NCBI GenBank assembly: GCA_031841125.1
Contig: CM063108.1
Coordinates: 41,596,268 to 41,660,267, forward strand
Reading direction: 5' to 3'
From: Acanthococcus lagerstroemiae
Lineage: Eukaryota > Arthropoda > Insecta > Hemiptera > Eriococcidae
DNA: 64,000 nucleotides
Each line of letters opens with the position of its first letter. Position 1 is the stretch's first letter. A program made the position numbers and the translations under genes. Below are positions 10,257 to 23,420 of the stretch, piece by piece. Below the pieces are notes generated by a model. It was not told the DNA's origin, did not search any database, and worked only from the letters and a program-made list of their open reading frames with translations.

Positions 10257-11999
10257 AGATTTTCCCCGAAAATTATTTCATCGTTTTGTACGTTTGGTCC
10301 GTTTTTTACCTGTACACCACCCCTATCTTTGTCTTCGCTTCTTTAAATTATTTTCGATTTAGAAGAAGTTCCTTAGATACTACGTCACACACTGCGCGAA
10401 ATCTTGATTCTAGGCGGCCAAAACCTAACTATACGGCTTTTTTAATATTTGCTTGGTTCCAAGTCAAAATTTTACATTAACTTATATACGTAGAAAAATA
10501 CGTCCTTTCCTTCCAGTGGTCAGTCTCTATATACAGAGTGTCCTCTTCGTCCTCTTTACAAGTAATATACAGGGTGTCACAACTTGAATCAAAAATCCAA
10601 CAAATTTAGATGGAACTCGTTTAAATGGATAACTTTTTTGTACAACTTCACTTCCTTGTGATTAATATTACTTGATTTATCAAAAGATTGCCAAAATGTT
10701 AGCTACGAGGTTTGTTACCAAGCTTAGTTCCCTATAGAACTAAATTCTAGATGCCCCTGGTTCTATAGGAACGTTTCTAAAACAAACTTCAACCTTTCCG
10801 GCCACTTTGGTGAATATCAAGGAAATCAAGAGCCACGTTAAATAGAACTGGAAGTGCGGAAGAATCTCACGAAGCCTTGAGACTATTCTACGCTCGATTA
10901 AATCGAGTTCAGTAGAGCCTTAGCGATGGGCTAAGGCTCTACTATCTCAAAGAAGTCGTAAAAAGTCTTAAAAAAGTTTAGTAAAGCTCGAAGAAGTTGC
11001 AAAGAGTCTTAAATCTATCTCATAAGGCTCCAAATGTCTGAAGCGAATCCTTAAACAGCTTAGAAAAAACGTCTCAGCGAGTCAGAAAGAAGTTTCGAAG
11101 ATCTCTACGAGTTTCTAATAAATCTGAACAGTTCTCGGAAAATACAGCAACAGGCCTGCGCCAGTCTTAAAAGAAACAGAAAGTAGACCGAAGCCGAACA
11201 TTACGATTTTCTGTTGTATAAATAATGAAGTCGCATTCATTTTTTTTTTTCATTATGTTGAATTTAGTGTAAAATAACGTGCTACTAGAAACAGAACCAA
11301 AGTTACTAAATTTGTGATTTAAAAAATTTTGTATACTGTCATTTAATTAATGTTCACTTTTTTTTTCATTTGTTTTCTATTAGAGGTGCTAACACTAACT
11401 TTGTTTTATTGCATTTCTTTTTATTTTAAGTGAAGGTGCAAAACGAGTACCTTGAAATTTGTAAATTTGTGACTGAAAAATTATACTTACTATTGTTCGT
11501 TTTGTTTTTTCACTGAGGGTTTAAAATCTCAGTTTTAGTTGATGTAAAAACTGAACTGACGTCATGAAACTAGTTATTGAAAATTGCAGGCTACTTTCAT
11601 TACTTGATCGTGATTCGTTTTTTCATTCATTTTTTTGTATTTCTTGTTATTTTTACCTTTAGTGTTGATATTTTAGCGCAGAAAAAATACATCTCTGGTT
11701 TTGCTTCTGCTGTGTTAGACTGATGGTCGTTAATAATAAGCTATTTTTTTGGAAATTCACATTCTTAGCGATTTTCTGGCGATTTAATGCGCCATTTTGG
11801 CGACTATTCATGCTGATGAAACGGCAACACTGCTCCATCAGTGGGGCTAGCACTATGATGGTCGACTGACTACTTACTAGAGAGCTGGCTCTAGTTACGA
11901 CAACCATACCCCGGTTTATAACGATATTGTAATCTAGTGCAAACTGTGAAGAGCGAAATGTAAATAATTATGATAGCATGTTGATAGCAGCCTGTATTC
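10257..11999. other. Array remnant followed by unannotated sequence
   Basis: The first ~35 bases continue the 46-bp array. At 10571 the sequence acagggtgtcacaac resembles a common terminal motif of arthropod DNA elements, but has no partner. From 10860 to 11140 short motifs around agtctt/aaagtc recur irregularly. From 11200 to 11660 the sequence is T-rich. The frame at 11659-11907 (-) is not recognised. Confidence 0.4.
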
Positions 12000-12310
12000 G
12001 CGTATAAAATTGAAGGGTGCTGCGCTCTCTACTGGCAAAACGAAATGCGGCTTGCTGATTGGTGGATTTGGTTGAAAAGGTGATCATGTGTGAAAAGTGA
12101 CAAAAATGTTCTCCAATAATTTCAAAACAGGACTCTACAAAAAGAAAATAACAGAATGAAAAGTTTTTGTTCTTTTCAGTTTTTCATAAAAAAAAGATAT
12201 TTCGAATGATATTTCTCATTTTCTTTATACATATATAGTTAGGGTAAAATACTCATGATCACCTTTTCAACATGTGCACTAGCGCTCCTGCAGTTTGCTT
12301 TATAGGCTTT
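12000..12310. mobile_element. MITE family C, copy A
   Basis: The segment matches 45688-45966 over its length. Shared blocks are gaaatgcggc, ctgattggtg and the inverted pair aaaggtgatcatg / catgatcaccttt; copy B carries aaagatgatcaggg / ccctgatcatcttt in the same places. A ctagcgc-type block lies near each outer end. It has no coding capacity. Boundaries are approximate because the outermost bases are diverged. Confidence 0.6.
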
Positions 12311-12770
12311 CTATGCGAATAGAACAGAAGCTAATAAACGAATCGAATTGAAACTCTAATGCCACCTTTGCTCACAAGGTTTAATGAGGTCGCATATTTC
12401 GACAGCTCCTGAAGCCTCTACCTATCTAATTAATTATTCACTGTATGTGAAATTCAATCAATTTTTGAAAACGGGGGGGGGGGTCGCCGAAAAGCTAATA
12501 TTGCTGTATTAATTAAGTGTATTATTCGGACTCTACAGAGAGGTGGCGCGCTAGTGTCGCTGGTTTATTATCAGTAACTTTTTGTTATCAAAGTTAGGAT
12601 AACTGTAAGAGAAACGTTCAGTAAAAAAGGTAATTCGTATTAATTACGTTATTATGTGGCCTATTTTTCGACTGGAACAAGTGATCGATCATGTAAGGAA
12701 TCGACGAGAATCTTGATGATCACAATGGAGTACCATTATTGAGCGCTACGTCAATAATAGTGAACGTGTA
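12311..12770. other. No recognisable gene
   Basis: Includes a G-run near 12473-12483 and a block at 12541-12560 (ggtggcgcgctagtgtcg) that resembles an end of MITE family C. Confidence 0.4.
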
Positions 12771-13725
12771 GGGGAGAGTGGGGAGTAATCGGACACGGGG
12801 AGGATTCGGACGACCTCCATTTGGGGCCTCAAAATTTTCAAAAATCGCCAATTTCCAAAATGAAACTTCATTATATTGATATCTATTCATTTATGCAAAA
12901 CAAATTCAAACTTTTATCATTTTTGCGAAGCGAATTTATAACAAAAAATGTACTTTTTTACTCTTTTTTTGCTCAGCCATCAATTTTTAAAAATGAAATA
13001 TTTTTGGCTTTCTGAAGAGATATCAATTTTAATCGATTTTTGTTAGGTAGGTTGGATATTCGAAAATAAGTAGGTAAGCAATTTTTGTCGTTTCGGCTGA
13101 GTGTCGCTTCATGTAAAAAAAGTGCATGAAAATGATAGGTTGGGAGCATTTGGACAAATGGTGTTCTCACTGATTTTTCTCTGATCTCGATGTGATAAGA
13201 AGTGCCGGTGTGTGTTTTTTTCCTAGGTGCCTGATCACTTTTATTTCTCGGACGTACCGGATATCTCGTTTGTGCCTTTTTCTGATATTATTGAAAAACT
13301 TGACCAGGTTAATGATGAAAAAAAAAAAAAAAAAAAGACTCAGCGTCAAAATCGATATTAAATTATATTTTGTTGGTAATTAATCGTTTGAATGGTTTTT
13401 ATGTTGTTTACGAAGCTTCATTTTCGTAATTAAGTAATAAATTCGCGTTTGTGCATATTTTCTTCAATTTTTATGGGATTTTATGTCGTGTCCGAATCCT
13501 TTCTATAACTTGTCTGAATGGTCACCCCCCTGTCAGGTTTCGGACAAAAAAAACAAGTTTTTGAAAATTAACTATCATGGTGATAATGATGATGAAAACG
13601 GGGAAACAGATATCATTTTAGATGTAAAAAGTCCAAAATTTACGATGGTGGGGTGCAACTGCCACAAAATCTCATAGTTTCCACGTAAAACGTCAATCTG
13701 TCCGAATCCTCCCCACTCTCTCTTA
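12769..13725. mobile_element. 953-bp MITE with TA target duplication
   Basis: The element occupies 12771-13723. Left end ggggagagtggggag(t) and right end (c)tccccactctctct are inverted repeats, followed inward by atcggac-/gtccga(a)t on the two sides. TA dinucleotides border both ends (12769-12770, 13724-13725), as for Tc1/mariner-type insertions. The frame at 13483-13677 (+) inside it matches no transposase. It contains an A18-type run near 13319-13336. Confidence 0.75.
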
Positions 13726-14459
13726 CACAGAACAACGTTATTATAATAATTAGAGATCATAAAAATAATCCAAGCGACAATAAATATTCAAAACGATTTG
13801 AATTTTTCAATGTAATGTAACGTTCCTCTCAGCAGCGTATCCTAATTTTGATAACATCAATGTACGTGCGTGTGCTGGTAGTGGTGTGTTAAGGGATTCC
13901 ACAGTTTAATCTTGAAGAGTCCGAATATCGCTGGTAAAAAAAAGTCAGGCCTCATGATTAGACTGATTTCGCGCATGACAGACCTGGCTCGAGGGCGCGG
14001 CTGAAAATTTTCTTTGGCGCGAGGTTTTATGTTGGGACATCTTTAGCTACCTGCCATGCTGCCATTGTGTCCAGTGGACATTCGGTCCTGCAGCATTTTG
14101 CAGAGATGTAGAAATATGTTACAAGAAAATATCATAGCCGTTTGAATGTAAATATTAAGTAGGTAGGTCTATACATCGTTTTGCCTGGCACCTGGCTGTT
14201 TCCTAGAACCATAGTTTTCTACCTGACTATAGTGCATTAACCTGTTTCTCTTTTATTCAGCTTTCTCAAAGACACCTATATTGTCACATCCCGAGCACTG
14301 TTAAACTATACCTTGAAAAATCACTGTTTTTTTCGACAGTCCTGACATGTCAAATAATGACTTGGACTGGAACGTGAATAACTTTGTTGTTATTTCTCTG
14401 TCTCATTAATAAGAATAGGTGAAATTCACTTTTTCTCTCAGTCCGAATTTTCTGCTCTC
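13726..14459. other. No recognisable gene
   Basis: Mixed AT-rich sequence without repeat partners in this window. Confidence 0.4.
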
Positions 14460-15110
14460 GTTTATCGTTGCAGTCACATACAGGGCGCACAGTGTATCGA
14501 TGTTTCACGCGTGGTCAATACGATCGTAACAGGTTGCTGAAGAGAGGAGGCGACGTTGACCGGCACCAGTCCGGTCAGTATGGTGGTGTGCCGGTGCCAT
14601 ACCCCAGTGCAGTATTCGTCTCATTAGAGCGGAATTTTCGGACAAAATGCATCATTTAAAGGTGGACGCGTGTAGGGCACCTCCCAAACGGAAGTGAACG
14701 TCCTCCGGGTGTCAGTTCACGCGCAAATTGGTGCTGATAAATGGACGTCGTTAGTATCCTTGCCATGCGTACCGCGAACGTGGACGGTGGCATTCGTACC
14801 TACCGAAAATTTTACCAAATTAAAGCCCACCATACGAAACCCGTTTTCATTTTTTTCTTTTCTTTTTTGAATCGTATATATCTGCTTGCTATGTGTATCT
14901 GCGCGCGGCGGCGTGTATACGGCGTTTGTTTAAATTATTTCAACCAGCGCCCTACTGTCGGACTGTATGGACGATATTCGAATTTCAAAACCTGCCTGAC
15001 AGCGGACCACGAAATTCACGTCCCCGAACGTCGAATTCTCCATAAATTGCGCTCGTTTGGCTGGTATATTCATAAATTAATACCAGTGTATATATCGTTT
15101 CTGTAAAGAG
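14460..15110 (+). other. Unrecognised CpG-richer segment with a 121-codon frame
   Basis: The sequence is less AT-rich, contains many CG dinucleotides and has no repeat partner in the window. A frame at 14741-15106 (ATG start, 121 codons) encodes a basic peptide with a phenylalanine-rich stretch and matches nothing I know. The stretch could be a host exon, untranslated region or regulatory DNA; no splice or promoter signal decides between these. Confidence 0.25.
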
Positions 15111-15752
15111 ATACAGCAAGGTGCAACGTTATAACGTCGATGTTTTTCAACCAATTTACATAACAAAATTAAACAGAAAATGCGGGCACGTTCGAACGGA
15201 ATAACAAATTATTGCGTTAACCGAAACGGAATAACCGATTTGAGAGAAGAGAAGAATAAAAAAAAAAAGATGTGAAGAGACAAAAAAACGCTTAATTTTT
15301 CATGAGCTGCGTTTTAGAGTATCGAGAAAGTACACGAATTTACAATACCTAGATTTTATACCTGTAACTAATTTAACAGAGTCGCACTCCAGCCTGTATT
15401 CAGCTTCTGTTCCGGGGGGGGGGGGTACAAACATTTTAAATTTGAGCGAATAAAAGAAGTTTTCGTCTCGAAAAAAACTCGCAAAGCGCCATTCTATTAA
15501 CCCTCTAAATATTCATTACCCCCTCCCCCCCCCCAAAAAAAAAAGAAGGAAAAAAAGAGGAAAATCTGTCTTTTTTAGCTTTTATACTTTTTTGTAATCT
15601 TCCTTGGAAATTATACAAACCACCCAGTCGCTCAACTTAAACCCAGCCCGAAATTTCGCGGCATCTACCGGAAACTTATACCAGCGTGGGAACACTACTC
15701 TGTACAGTCTAGAGAAATTTACAAAATTCGAAAGCTTGAGTCGACAACCATG
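15111..15752. other. Low-complexity spacer
   Basis: Contains a long G-run (15414-15426), a C-run followed by an A-run (about 15521-15544) and A-rich purine tracts. Overlapping frames at 15582-15851 (-) and 15604-15819 (+) are unrecognised and run into the MITE. Confidence 0.4.
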
Positions 15753-16667
15753 TAGGGAAGACTGTTGTACCTTGGAACAAAAAACTTTGATCTCAGTTTT
15801 CTCAGTTTTGAGTGACTGAAAGTAAAATTGAAGCACATAGAATGAAAGCACTGGTAAAAACGCTTTAAATGGTTAGGTTGATCTCAAATTTACGATAAAC
15901 TGAAACCCTACAATTTGAATTGAACATTTTCAAAGTTTGTTCCAAGGCACAACACCCCAGTGTACACCTTGAAACATCAGCTCGTGTGCCTTGAAAAGTG
16001 GATCAGAAATAGTGGTTTTAGTTTCCTCAGTAGCTGAATTGCTGAAATAAACTGAGGTAAGTTGAAAAAATTCTTCCATTACAGTACTAATGAAAAAAGT
16101 ATAAATTACAAAATCAAAAACTGAAAAATGGGCTTCCGTTTAATGCCTTGTTTACTTCGCAGCATACCTAAGATAAATACAGAATTGATAGTAATTTTAG
16201 AAACTCAGCTAATATTATCGAATTTTATTTGAATTTTTTCCGGTTTTAAGGTACACGATGCAATATGAGATCGCATTTTACACGTTCCAATGTAAACGAG
16301 TAGGTGTTGTTTCAAGGTTCAATGGTAGGTCAAATAATGAAGATGACCCAATTTGGGGACACACCACATCGATTCATCTAATGTGAACATCAGAAAAGTA
16401 GCTAAAAGGTGTCTATTTTATGACAGGACCAAAATAATTATACTCAATTTGTATTTCGAAATCGAAATACACGGAAATTAAAAAAAATTTCTTTACTTTT
16501 TGATGTGAAATGTCGAAACTAGTACAAGATAAGAAGAGCAAGGTTGGAAAGTAGGTTGATCTCTGAGAACGTAACTCTAGTTTCCACTACCAAAAAACCG
16601 CGGCCAGAGAGCAGCACCACGTCGATGTAGGTATTTCAAGTGTTTTAAGGTACAACAGTCTCCCCTA
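15753..16667. mobile_element. MITE family B, copy 1 (911 bp, TA target)
   Basis: The element spans 15755-16665. The ends are gggaagactgttgtacctt and aaggtacaacagtctcccc, near-perfect 17-19 bp inverted repeats, bordered by TA at 15753-15754 and 16666-16667. Inside, aaggtacaac/gttgtacctt-like motifs recur (for example aaggcacaacacc near 15945). A second copy of almost the same length, 908 bp, lies at 56472-57379. There is no coding capacity. Confidence 0.85.
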
Positions 16668-16769
16668 TTGTTATTCAGTTTTTGCCTCTGATTTCGAATT
16701 CGGTGTCCAAATGTTGCGACAGTGCTCCGTTGCCGAGATACGCTCGGAAAAGGGTGTCAAATCAGAATA

Positions 16770-19700
16770 AAATTCGTTACAAATTCAAATCCGTCATTAA
16801 AATTTATCCACACTGGTTTTTCGATAGCGACTGTAGCCCCTCCCCCAGTGTAAAAATTTTTTGATCACATCAATAAAATATAAAGATCGTATTGAAAATA
16901 ATTGAAGTAAAATTTATATAGAATTAATTAATTCAAGTTTTTTTTTAATTTAAATTTTTTTACATTTTAATCAAAAATTGAATATTAGTATGCCGTTATC
17001 TCACTTTTTTGAATTTTGAAAATTTTAAAAAATTCTCAGTACTATACATCAGGCATTTTCTGCTGCGAAAAATTTTTCAAAGAACTTCCTTGGTGGAAAT
17101 TTTTTAACTTTTCGAGACAAATTCAAATTCGTCGTCAAAGTTGATCCACAATCACTTTTCGATACCTAGTATACCCTCCCCCCCAATATGTAACAATATT
17201 TTTGATCTTATCTTCATAACAGAGGGTCAGCTCCAAATTTGGATAATGAATTTGAACTCAGCGAGAAAACGGGTATAGAAGTAGATGATTATCTCGATTT
17301 TCTGATTTTCAAAAATTTTAAAAATTTCTCTATTGTACTCGAGCAATTTTTTTTTCCAAAGAAAAATTATTCGAGAGCTTCTGAGCCAGTACCTAGTGGA
17401 GATTTTTCACATTTTCGAGACGAAGTCAAATCCGTCGTCAAATTGATCCCCATTGATGTTTCGATACCCAGTATCTAGCCCCCTTCCCCCCAATGTATAA
17501 CAATATTTTTGATCGTATCTCCTCAGCGGAGGGTCAGCGCCAAATTTGGTCAACGAATTTGAACTCAGCAAGAAAAATTGAGTAGAAATAAGTGGTTATT
17601 TCAGTTTTTTTTTTTTAATTTCGGAAATTTTGAAGATTTCTGTATACTAACATCAGGCATTTCTTTCGGTGAAAACATTTTCGGAGAGCTTCTGAGCCAG
17701 GACCTAGTAAAATATATTCAATATATCGAGAGAAATTCAAATCTGTCGTCAAAATGAATTCCCACTAATTTTTCGATATCCAGTATTGCCACTCCCAACA
17801 GTGTAATAAAATTTTTGATCGCATCTCGGTAACGAAAGGCCAGCGCGAATTTGGGCTACGAATTTGAACTCAGTGAGAAAAACTGAATTTTAATAAGTGG
17901 TTATCTCTTTTTTTTTGAATTTCGACAATTTTAAAAATTTCTCCGTACCCAATATACCCTTCCCCCAATGTGTAACAATATTTTTGATCTTATATCCACA
18001 ACAGAGGATCAGCTTCAAATTTGGATAATGAATTTGAACTCGGCGAGAAAACTTGAGTAGGAATAGGTGGTTATCTCAATTTTTTGATTTTCGAACATTT
18101 TGAAAATTGCTCCGTTGCACAGGCTTTTTTTTCTAAGAAAAATTATTCGGAGAGCTTCCGCGCCGGTACTTAGTCGAGATTTTTCATCTTTTTGAGACGA
18201 ATTCCAATCCGTCTACAAAATTGATCCACATTTATTTTTCGATTCCCAGTATCTACCCCTCCCCCATGTGTAACAATATTTTTGATCGTACCTCAGCAAC
18301 GGAGGGTCAGCGTCAAATTTGGTCAATTAATTTGAATTCAGCGAGAAAAATTGAGAAATATGTCTCAGTTTTTTTGTTTTTTTTTTTAATTTCTTCATAC
18401 ACATTAGGCATTTTCTTTAGCAAAAAATGTTTCGAAAAGTTTCCAGGCCGGTACATGGTAGAAATGTTTCAACTTTTTGATACCCAGCATACCCTCCCCC
18501 CAATGTGTAACAATATTTTTGATTTTATCTCCAAAACAGAGGGTCAGCTTCAAATTAGGATAATGAATTCGAGCTCGGTGAGAAAAATTGAGTTGGAATA
18601 GAGGTGATCATCTCAATTTTTTGAATTTGGGAAATTTTGAAAATTTCTTCACATTGTGCTCAGGTGTTTTCTTTTTTCTTTTTTTTCTTTTTTTCTTTTT
18701 TCTAGGAAAAATTATTCGGAGAGCCTCCGGGCCGGTACCCAGAGGAAATTTTTCATCATTTTGAGACGAACTCCGATCCGTCGTCAAAACTTATCCACAT
18801 TCATTTTTCGATACCCAGTATCTAGCTCGTCCCCTAATGTATAACAATATTTTTGATCGTATCTCCGCAGCGGAGAGTCAGCGCCAAATTTGGTCACTGA
18901 ATTTCAACTCAGCAAGAAAAATTGATAGCAGGAATATGTAATTATTTCAGTTTTTTTTTTTTTTAAATTTTTTAAATTTTGAAAATTTTTCCATACTCAT
19001 TAGGTCTTTTATTTAGGCGAAAAATTTTCCGGAGAGCTTCCGGGCCCGGGCCTGGAGAAAATTATTCAACGTTTCGAGACGAATTCAAATCCGTTGTCAA
19101 AGTTGATTCACGCTCGTTTTTTGATCCAGTATGGACTCCCCCTACCTCTCACTAGTAAAACCACATTTTTGAATTGTGTCTCGGAAACGGAGGGTGAACG
19201 TTAGATTTCGACAGCGAATTTGAACTCAGCGGGAAAAAATGAGCAGGAGTAGGTGATTATCTCAATTTGCTTTGAATTTATAAAATTTTGGAAATTTCTC
19301 CGTACTATACTACATCCGCCTTTTTTTTCTTCGAAAAATTATTCGGAGAGTTTCCCGGCCGGTACCTAGTGTAAATGTTTCAACTTTTCGAGGCGAATTC
19401 AAATCTGTAGTCAAAACTGATCGCACTCATTTTCCGATACCCAGTATACCCTTTCCCCTCTTTAGTATAATCAAATTTTTGATCGTACCTTGGAAACGGA
19501 GGGTCAGCGCCGACTTTGGAGAACGAATTAAACTCAGCGAAATAAAAACTGAGTAGGAATAGGTGGTTATTTCAAGATTTTTGAATTTCGAAAACTTTGA
19601 AAATTTATTCATAATATACAGCAGGCTTTTTTTTTCTGTGGAAAATTTTTCGGGCTGCTTCTGGGTCAGACCTAGTGGAAACTTTTAAACTTTTCAAGAC

Positions 19701-19815
19701 AAATTCAAATTTGTCAAAACTGTTTCATACATTTTTCGATACCCAATGTAGTCCCTCTTCTCAATGTAAGAAAATTTTGGATCTTATCTTGGCAATGGCG
19801 GGTCAGCGCCGATTT
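16770..19815. repeat. ~305-bp satellite array with higher-order structure
   Basis: The landmark ttttgatc(t/g)tatct plus 'ggagggtcagcgccaaattt' recurs near 16860, 17199, 17508, 17813, 17983, 18280, 18518, 18852, 19170, 19478 and 19780. Complete spacings are 297-340 bp; two are shortened by deletion (170 and 238). Units fall into types. Type A (attatct...acagagggtcagctt/cc, ggataatgaa) is at 17199, 17983 and 18518. Type B (cgtatct...cggagggtcagcg, ggtcaa) is at 17508, 18280 and 18852. A-B order repeats three times. A degraded unit trails at about 20010-20170. Open frames here (for example 18221-18601) are artefacts. Confidence 0.85.
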
Positions 19816-22560
19816 CCAGCCCTGTCAAGAGAGGGGAAATACCGCGGGCCCGGACTTTTACGGGGGCCCGATATTTTTAAAAGGCCTGAATTTCGATCAT
19901 ACTTTGCACCATGAAAGAACCTCTTATCCCGTAGTTTATAATTTTCCCTCATCTAACAAACGAACAAATTGAAATGGGAGAGGGGGCCGTGGAAATTCCC
20001 CTAGGCCTCTACATGGCTGCCAATTTCGAACAACAAATTCGAACTCAGCAGCATATAGGTAGTGGAAATGAGCAATCGACGACTCAAGTTTTTCGATTTT
20101 TGCAAATTTTCTCTTATCATACTTCAGAGGTTCTTTATAGTTTTGAAAATTACTCGAAGAAAATCTTCCAGTGAGACTCGTCCATTCTATGTTTGCCCCT
20201 CTCCCACAAGTCAGATTTTTCTAGCTTGTATGCTTTGTTTGTAATTCTTCCTGAATAATTTTGAGCCACTTGCTCGCTTGACCATCCTCCTGCCCACTCA
20301 CCCCAAAAGTTCAAGGCATTTCTGCTGAAAACTGACTCTAAAATGTGAGCCCCACTGTTGGAGAAGAAAGGAAGAACAACAAAAAGCGTTCCTCGAAACT
20401 TTCACATTTTTACGATTGTCTCGGTGAATATGCGTTCTAGAGAAAAGTTGTGTAGAATTTTTTTTAATAGAAAATTCAACACGGAACATTTTATGTTATA
20501 TGCATTTTGATCCTAAAGTTAAAATGTTCTGAAATATTCGCGTGTTTTTTTTTTTTTTTTAATAAAATCTCAGTATTACACATAACTTTAAGCTCAAAGC
20601 GGCACGGGTTAATGACCTCAAATTGAGGTCAAATTTTCCATGGCGTTTTTCTAAGTCTATTGGAACAAATTTCAGTGCGCACCTAATCGATTAACGAAAA
20701 CTTGTAAAATAAGGGACACCCTAAGCAACATGTATTAGCCGTTCCACTCATCTGTAGGAAAATGAACTTGAATTGATCATGGAGACCTGCTGAACTGAAT
20801 CTGAACTTGTCCGAGTGCTCTTTTTTGGTGAAACTGAGAAATACAATTTTCTAGACTAACTTTCCACGGGTATTCACTGCACATACCATTTTTTCAATTA
20901 TAGTTTGTTACGCCTTGGATAGCCCCCCCCCATGAAATCCCCCGGATTTATTTAAAAGAATTATAGTGGTCGACATCATTGAGCGGCCAGTGACTTTAAT
21001 CCGCCCCTGCAAACGTCTATTCGTAATCGACTGCCCTCTCGTATTTGCTAATGCAAATTTTGCTCGTGATTTTGATCATTACGGTACACTATGCGTCCGC
21101 GGGCCCTATTTCACCTGTGTTCGGCAGTTCAGTCAGGCTGCGGGTGTACAGATACAGACCTACTCGCACGCTAAAAATGCACTTAAATTTTACGAACGTG
21201 TTAGTATCATTCGTAGAAAGTGTTGAAGCAAATTCGCGCCATTCTGGTCACTTTGGCAAGTTTTAATTGAAATGTCGTTTTCACTCGATAGCTCGACACC
21301 ATTAAACGAATATAGCCTATCGTGGGTGCAAATGTGCAAAACTATCTGTATCGGTGCACACGGAGGCATAGAGCTGTTCCACTGATCCGTAATCGAGTAC
21401 AATTTAACCTGAGACTGGGTACGTGAAACGTGAAACGAGAGTAGACATGTTTCCGTTATCAGTAGGTGGCAACGGGTAATATTTTAAAACGTCACAAATC
21501 TTTCAAAATATTTTAATGGCTAAATTCAATTGCATCTGTTCTCGCTGCCTGTGTCATTCCATGCTGTAGGCCTCACACGCTCCAGTTGGTGGAGTTATCG
21601 GGCTCACTCTGTGTAGACTGAGCTGACTTGACGACAGAATCACACGTGATCATTAATGAATGCTTCGAGCTATGTGCGTAGGATTTGAAAGATATACCTG
21701 ACAAAGAGTAGCGGGTAACGGGTATGCACGAGTTGAAAGAAAATTTCATCTGCATAGGTTGCCCCGAACGTCCAGACGAAATCACTCGTTTTCAGGGGCA
21801 AAAAGTGGGACCAGAGAGGCTACCAGGGAAATCAGTTTTGCAGGCCACCACTGTAACAATCGTAGGCTAATACCCCCTCTCAATCCCTCTCGCGGAAGAA
21901 AAAGTAACATTCTCCATCGTGGTTGTCACATTTTCCTCATTTTTCCTTTTCTTAACTTCCCCTCCCCCCCAAAAAAAAAGTTTGAAACGTGTTGTATCGT
22001 CTAAAAAAAATTTCTACAATTTTAAATTTTTTTGTGAAAAGTAATAACAAAGGGCGAAATTTTAAAGACTTCGCATCAATGCTGGACTTTTTTGCGAAAA
22101 CAGTTTTTGCGTTTTCCAACTAAAAGTTCGGACTTTGGACGCGAAGGATTAAATTTTCTTGTAATTCCATTTATGTGTCCTTTGTGGATGATTAGAAGTC
22201 GAAAGTCAAAGTATGGTCTCATAAAAACGGAGGATTTCTTAACTCTATCAAATTAAGCTTGAATTTTCAGGATATTACCTGCCCATCAATAGGAATAATA
22301 ATAAGTTTAGCATTACTAATAGATACTTTGGGTACTTCAACTTCACAAGCTCAAAAACTATGTAGGCTCTGGGCAGGAGAGTGAACAAAAGAATCTGGAG
22401 AATCTTGAAAGGGACGGGGGATAGCTTATAATCATAATTTTATAAGTTTGAAAAAAAAAACAGGTAAGATTATAGTGACGAGTAAAAATTTCCTATTTTT
22501 CTGTGCAAATGATTAGAGTCATAAAATTAGTAATTTTCAACTTCTTCCTCAGCGCGGAGG
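19816..22560. other. No recognisable gene
   Basis: Includes the degraded satellite unit near 20010-20170, a T18-type run near 20547, and unrecognised frames at 20966-21226 (+), 21045-21266 (+) and 21573-21785 (-). None shows a known motif or good splice context. The segment 20980-21260 is somewhat CpG-richer. Confidence 0.4.
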
Positions 22561-23245
22561 AAGAAGGATTCATCACCATATTTCTTTAAAATTCTTTCAG
22601 GCTCATTTTACACGGCATAAGTCTTCCAAAAGAAACCTTTTCGGATTCGTACATGATTATCATTCCGACTCTACAAAGACTTTTTTAGGACGCATCCAAA
22701 CTTTTACTAGAGCCTTTCGGACTAGCTCAGATGAGCAATAAAATGGGTATGTCCTAATTTTTTTTTGGCTTGGAAGAGAGGGGGATATCCTGATAGTTTT
22801 TTAAAATTCTTTAAGACCTATTTTATTCTTCAATACAGTTTTTTAAAATTATTTAAGACCTATTTTATTCTTCAATACTCATCCAGAATTCTTCAAAGCC
22901 ATCTCTAAAACTTTTTCATTCTAGTTCAAGATATTTCAGCCTCTTTAAAGACTTTCATGGACTCTTCCAGGCTTTCATAAGACTTGCCAAGGTAAGCAGC
23001 AAAATGGGCATTTTCCAGTTAGTTCTGGAGGAGGAGGGGGAGAGAGGGAAGGAGGGAGGGAGAGGGGGGGAGAGAATATACCACCCAGAAATTCTTTCAG
23101 ACTATTTTACTCTTCAAAACCCTTTCAGAATTGCTCGAGGCAAACTCTAAGACTTTTTCAGATTTAAAATCATTATTTAATGCTCCACACAAAATTTTTC
23201 CAGATTTTCCCAGACTTTCATAAAGCCGCTTAAGACTCCCTCAGA
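22561..23245. repeat. Degenerate repeats of ctttcagac type with a 42-bp tandem duplication
   Basis: Motifs like ttctttcagac, cttttcagactt and tctttaagacc recur every few dozen bases. One 42-bp unit is duplicated almost exactly at 22795-22836 and 22838-22879 (one mismatch seen). A purine-only tract (ggaggagggggagagagg type) lies at about 23028-23076. It is not coding. Confidence 0.5.
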
Positions 23246-23313
23246 TGATACAGATAGAGGGGTCAGACTTCCTTAGCTCGGATTACAGAAGCCACTACTT
23301 CAGTGACCAGACA

Positions 23314-23420
23314 GTTCCTCTGGTCATTGATGCGATACTCGAAAGGATAGTTTCTGGGGCCAGGAGTGCGGTGTTTGGGGAGCCATTTTGGCATGCGTGC
23401 ATCGCCATATACGCTCACAT
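23314..23420 (-). repeat. SINE-like repeat, copy 2
   Basis: Shares the ~105-bp core of copy 1: gatgcgatactcgaaagg, then a G-rich middle, then ttggcatgcgtgcatcgcca. The A-box-like site reads TGCCAAAATGG on the minus strand. The plus-strand frame 23245-23580 (111 codons, alternative start) and the minus frame 23263-23469 both cross it and are probably accidental. Confidence 0.55.

Noticed and set aside
18221..18601. 126-codon plus-strand frame
   Set aside because: It spans satellite units; its translation is internally repetitive in step with the repeats.
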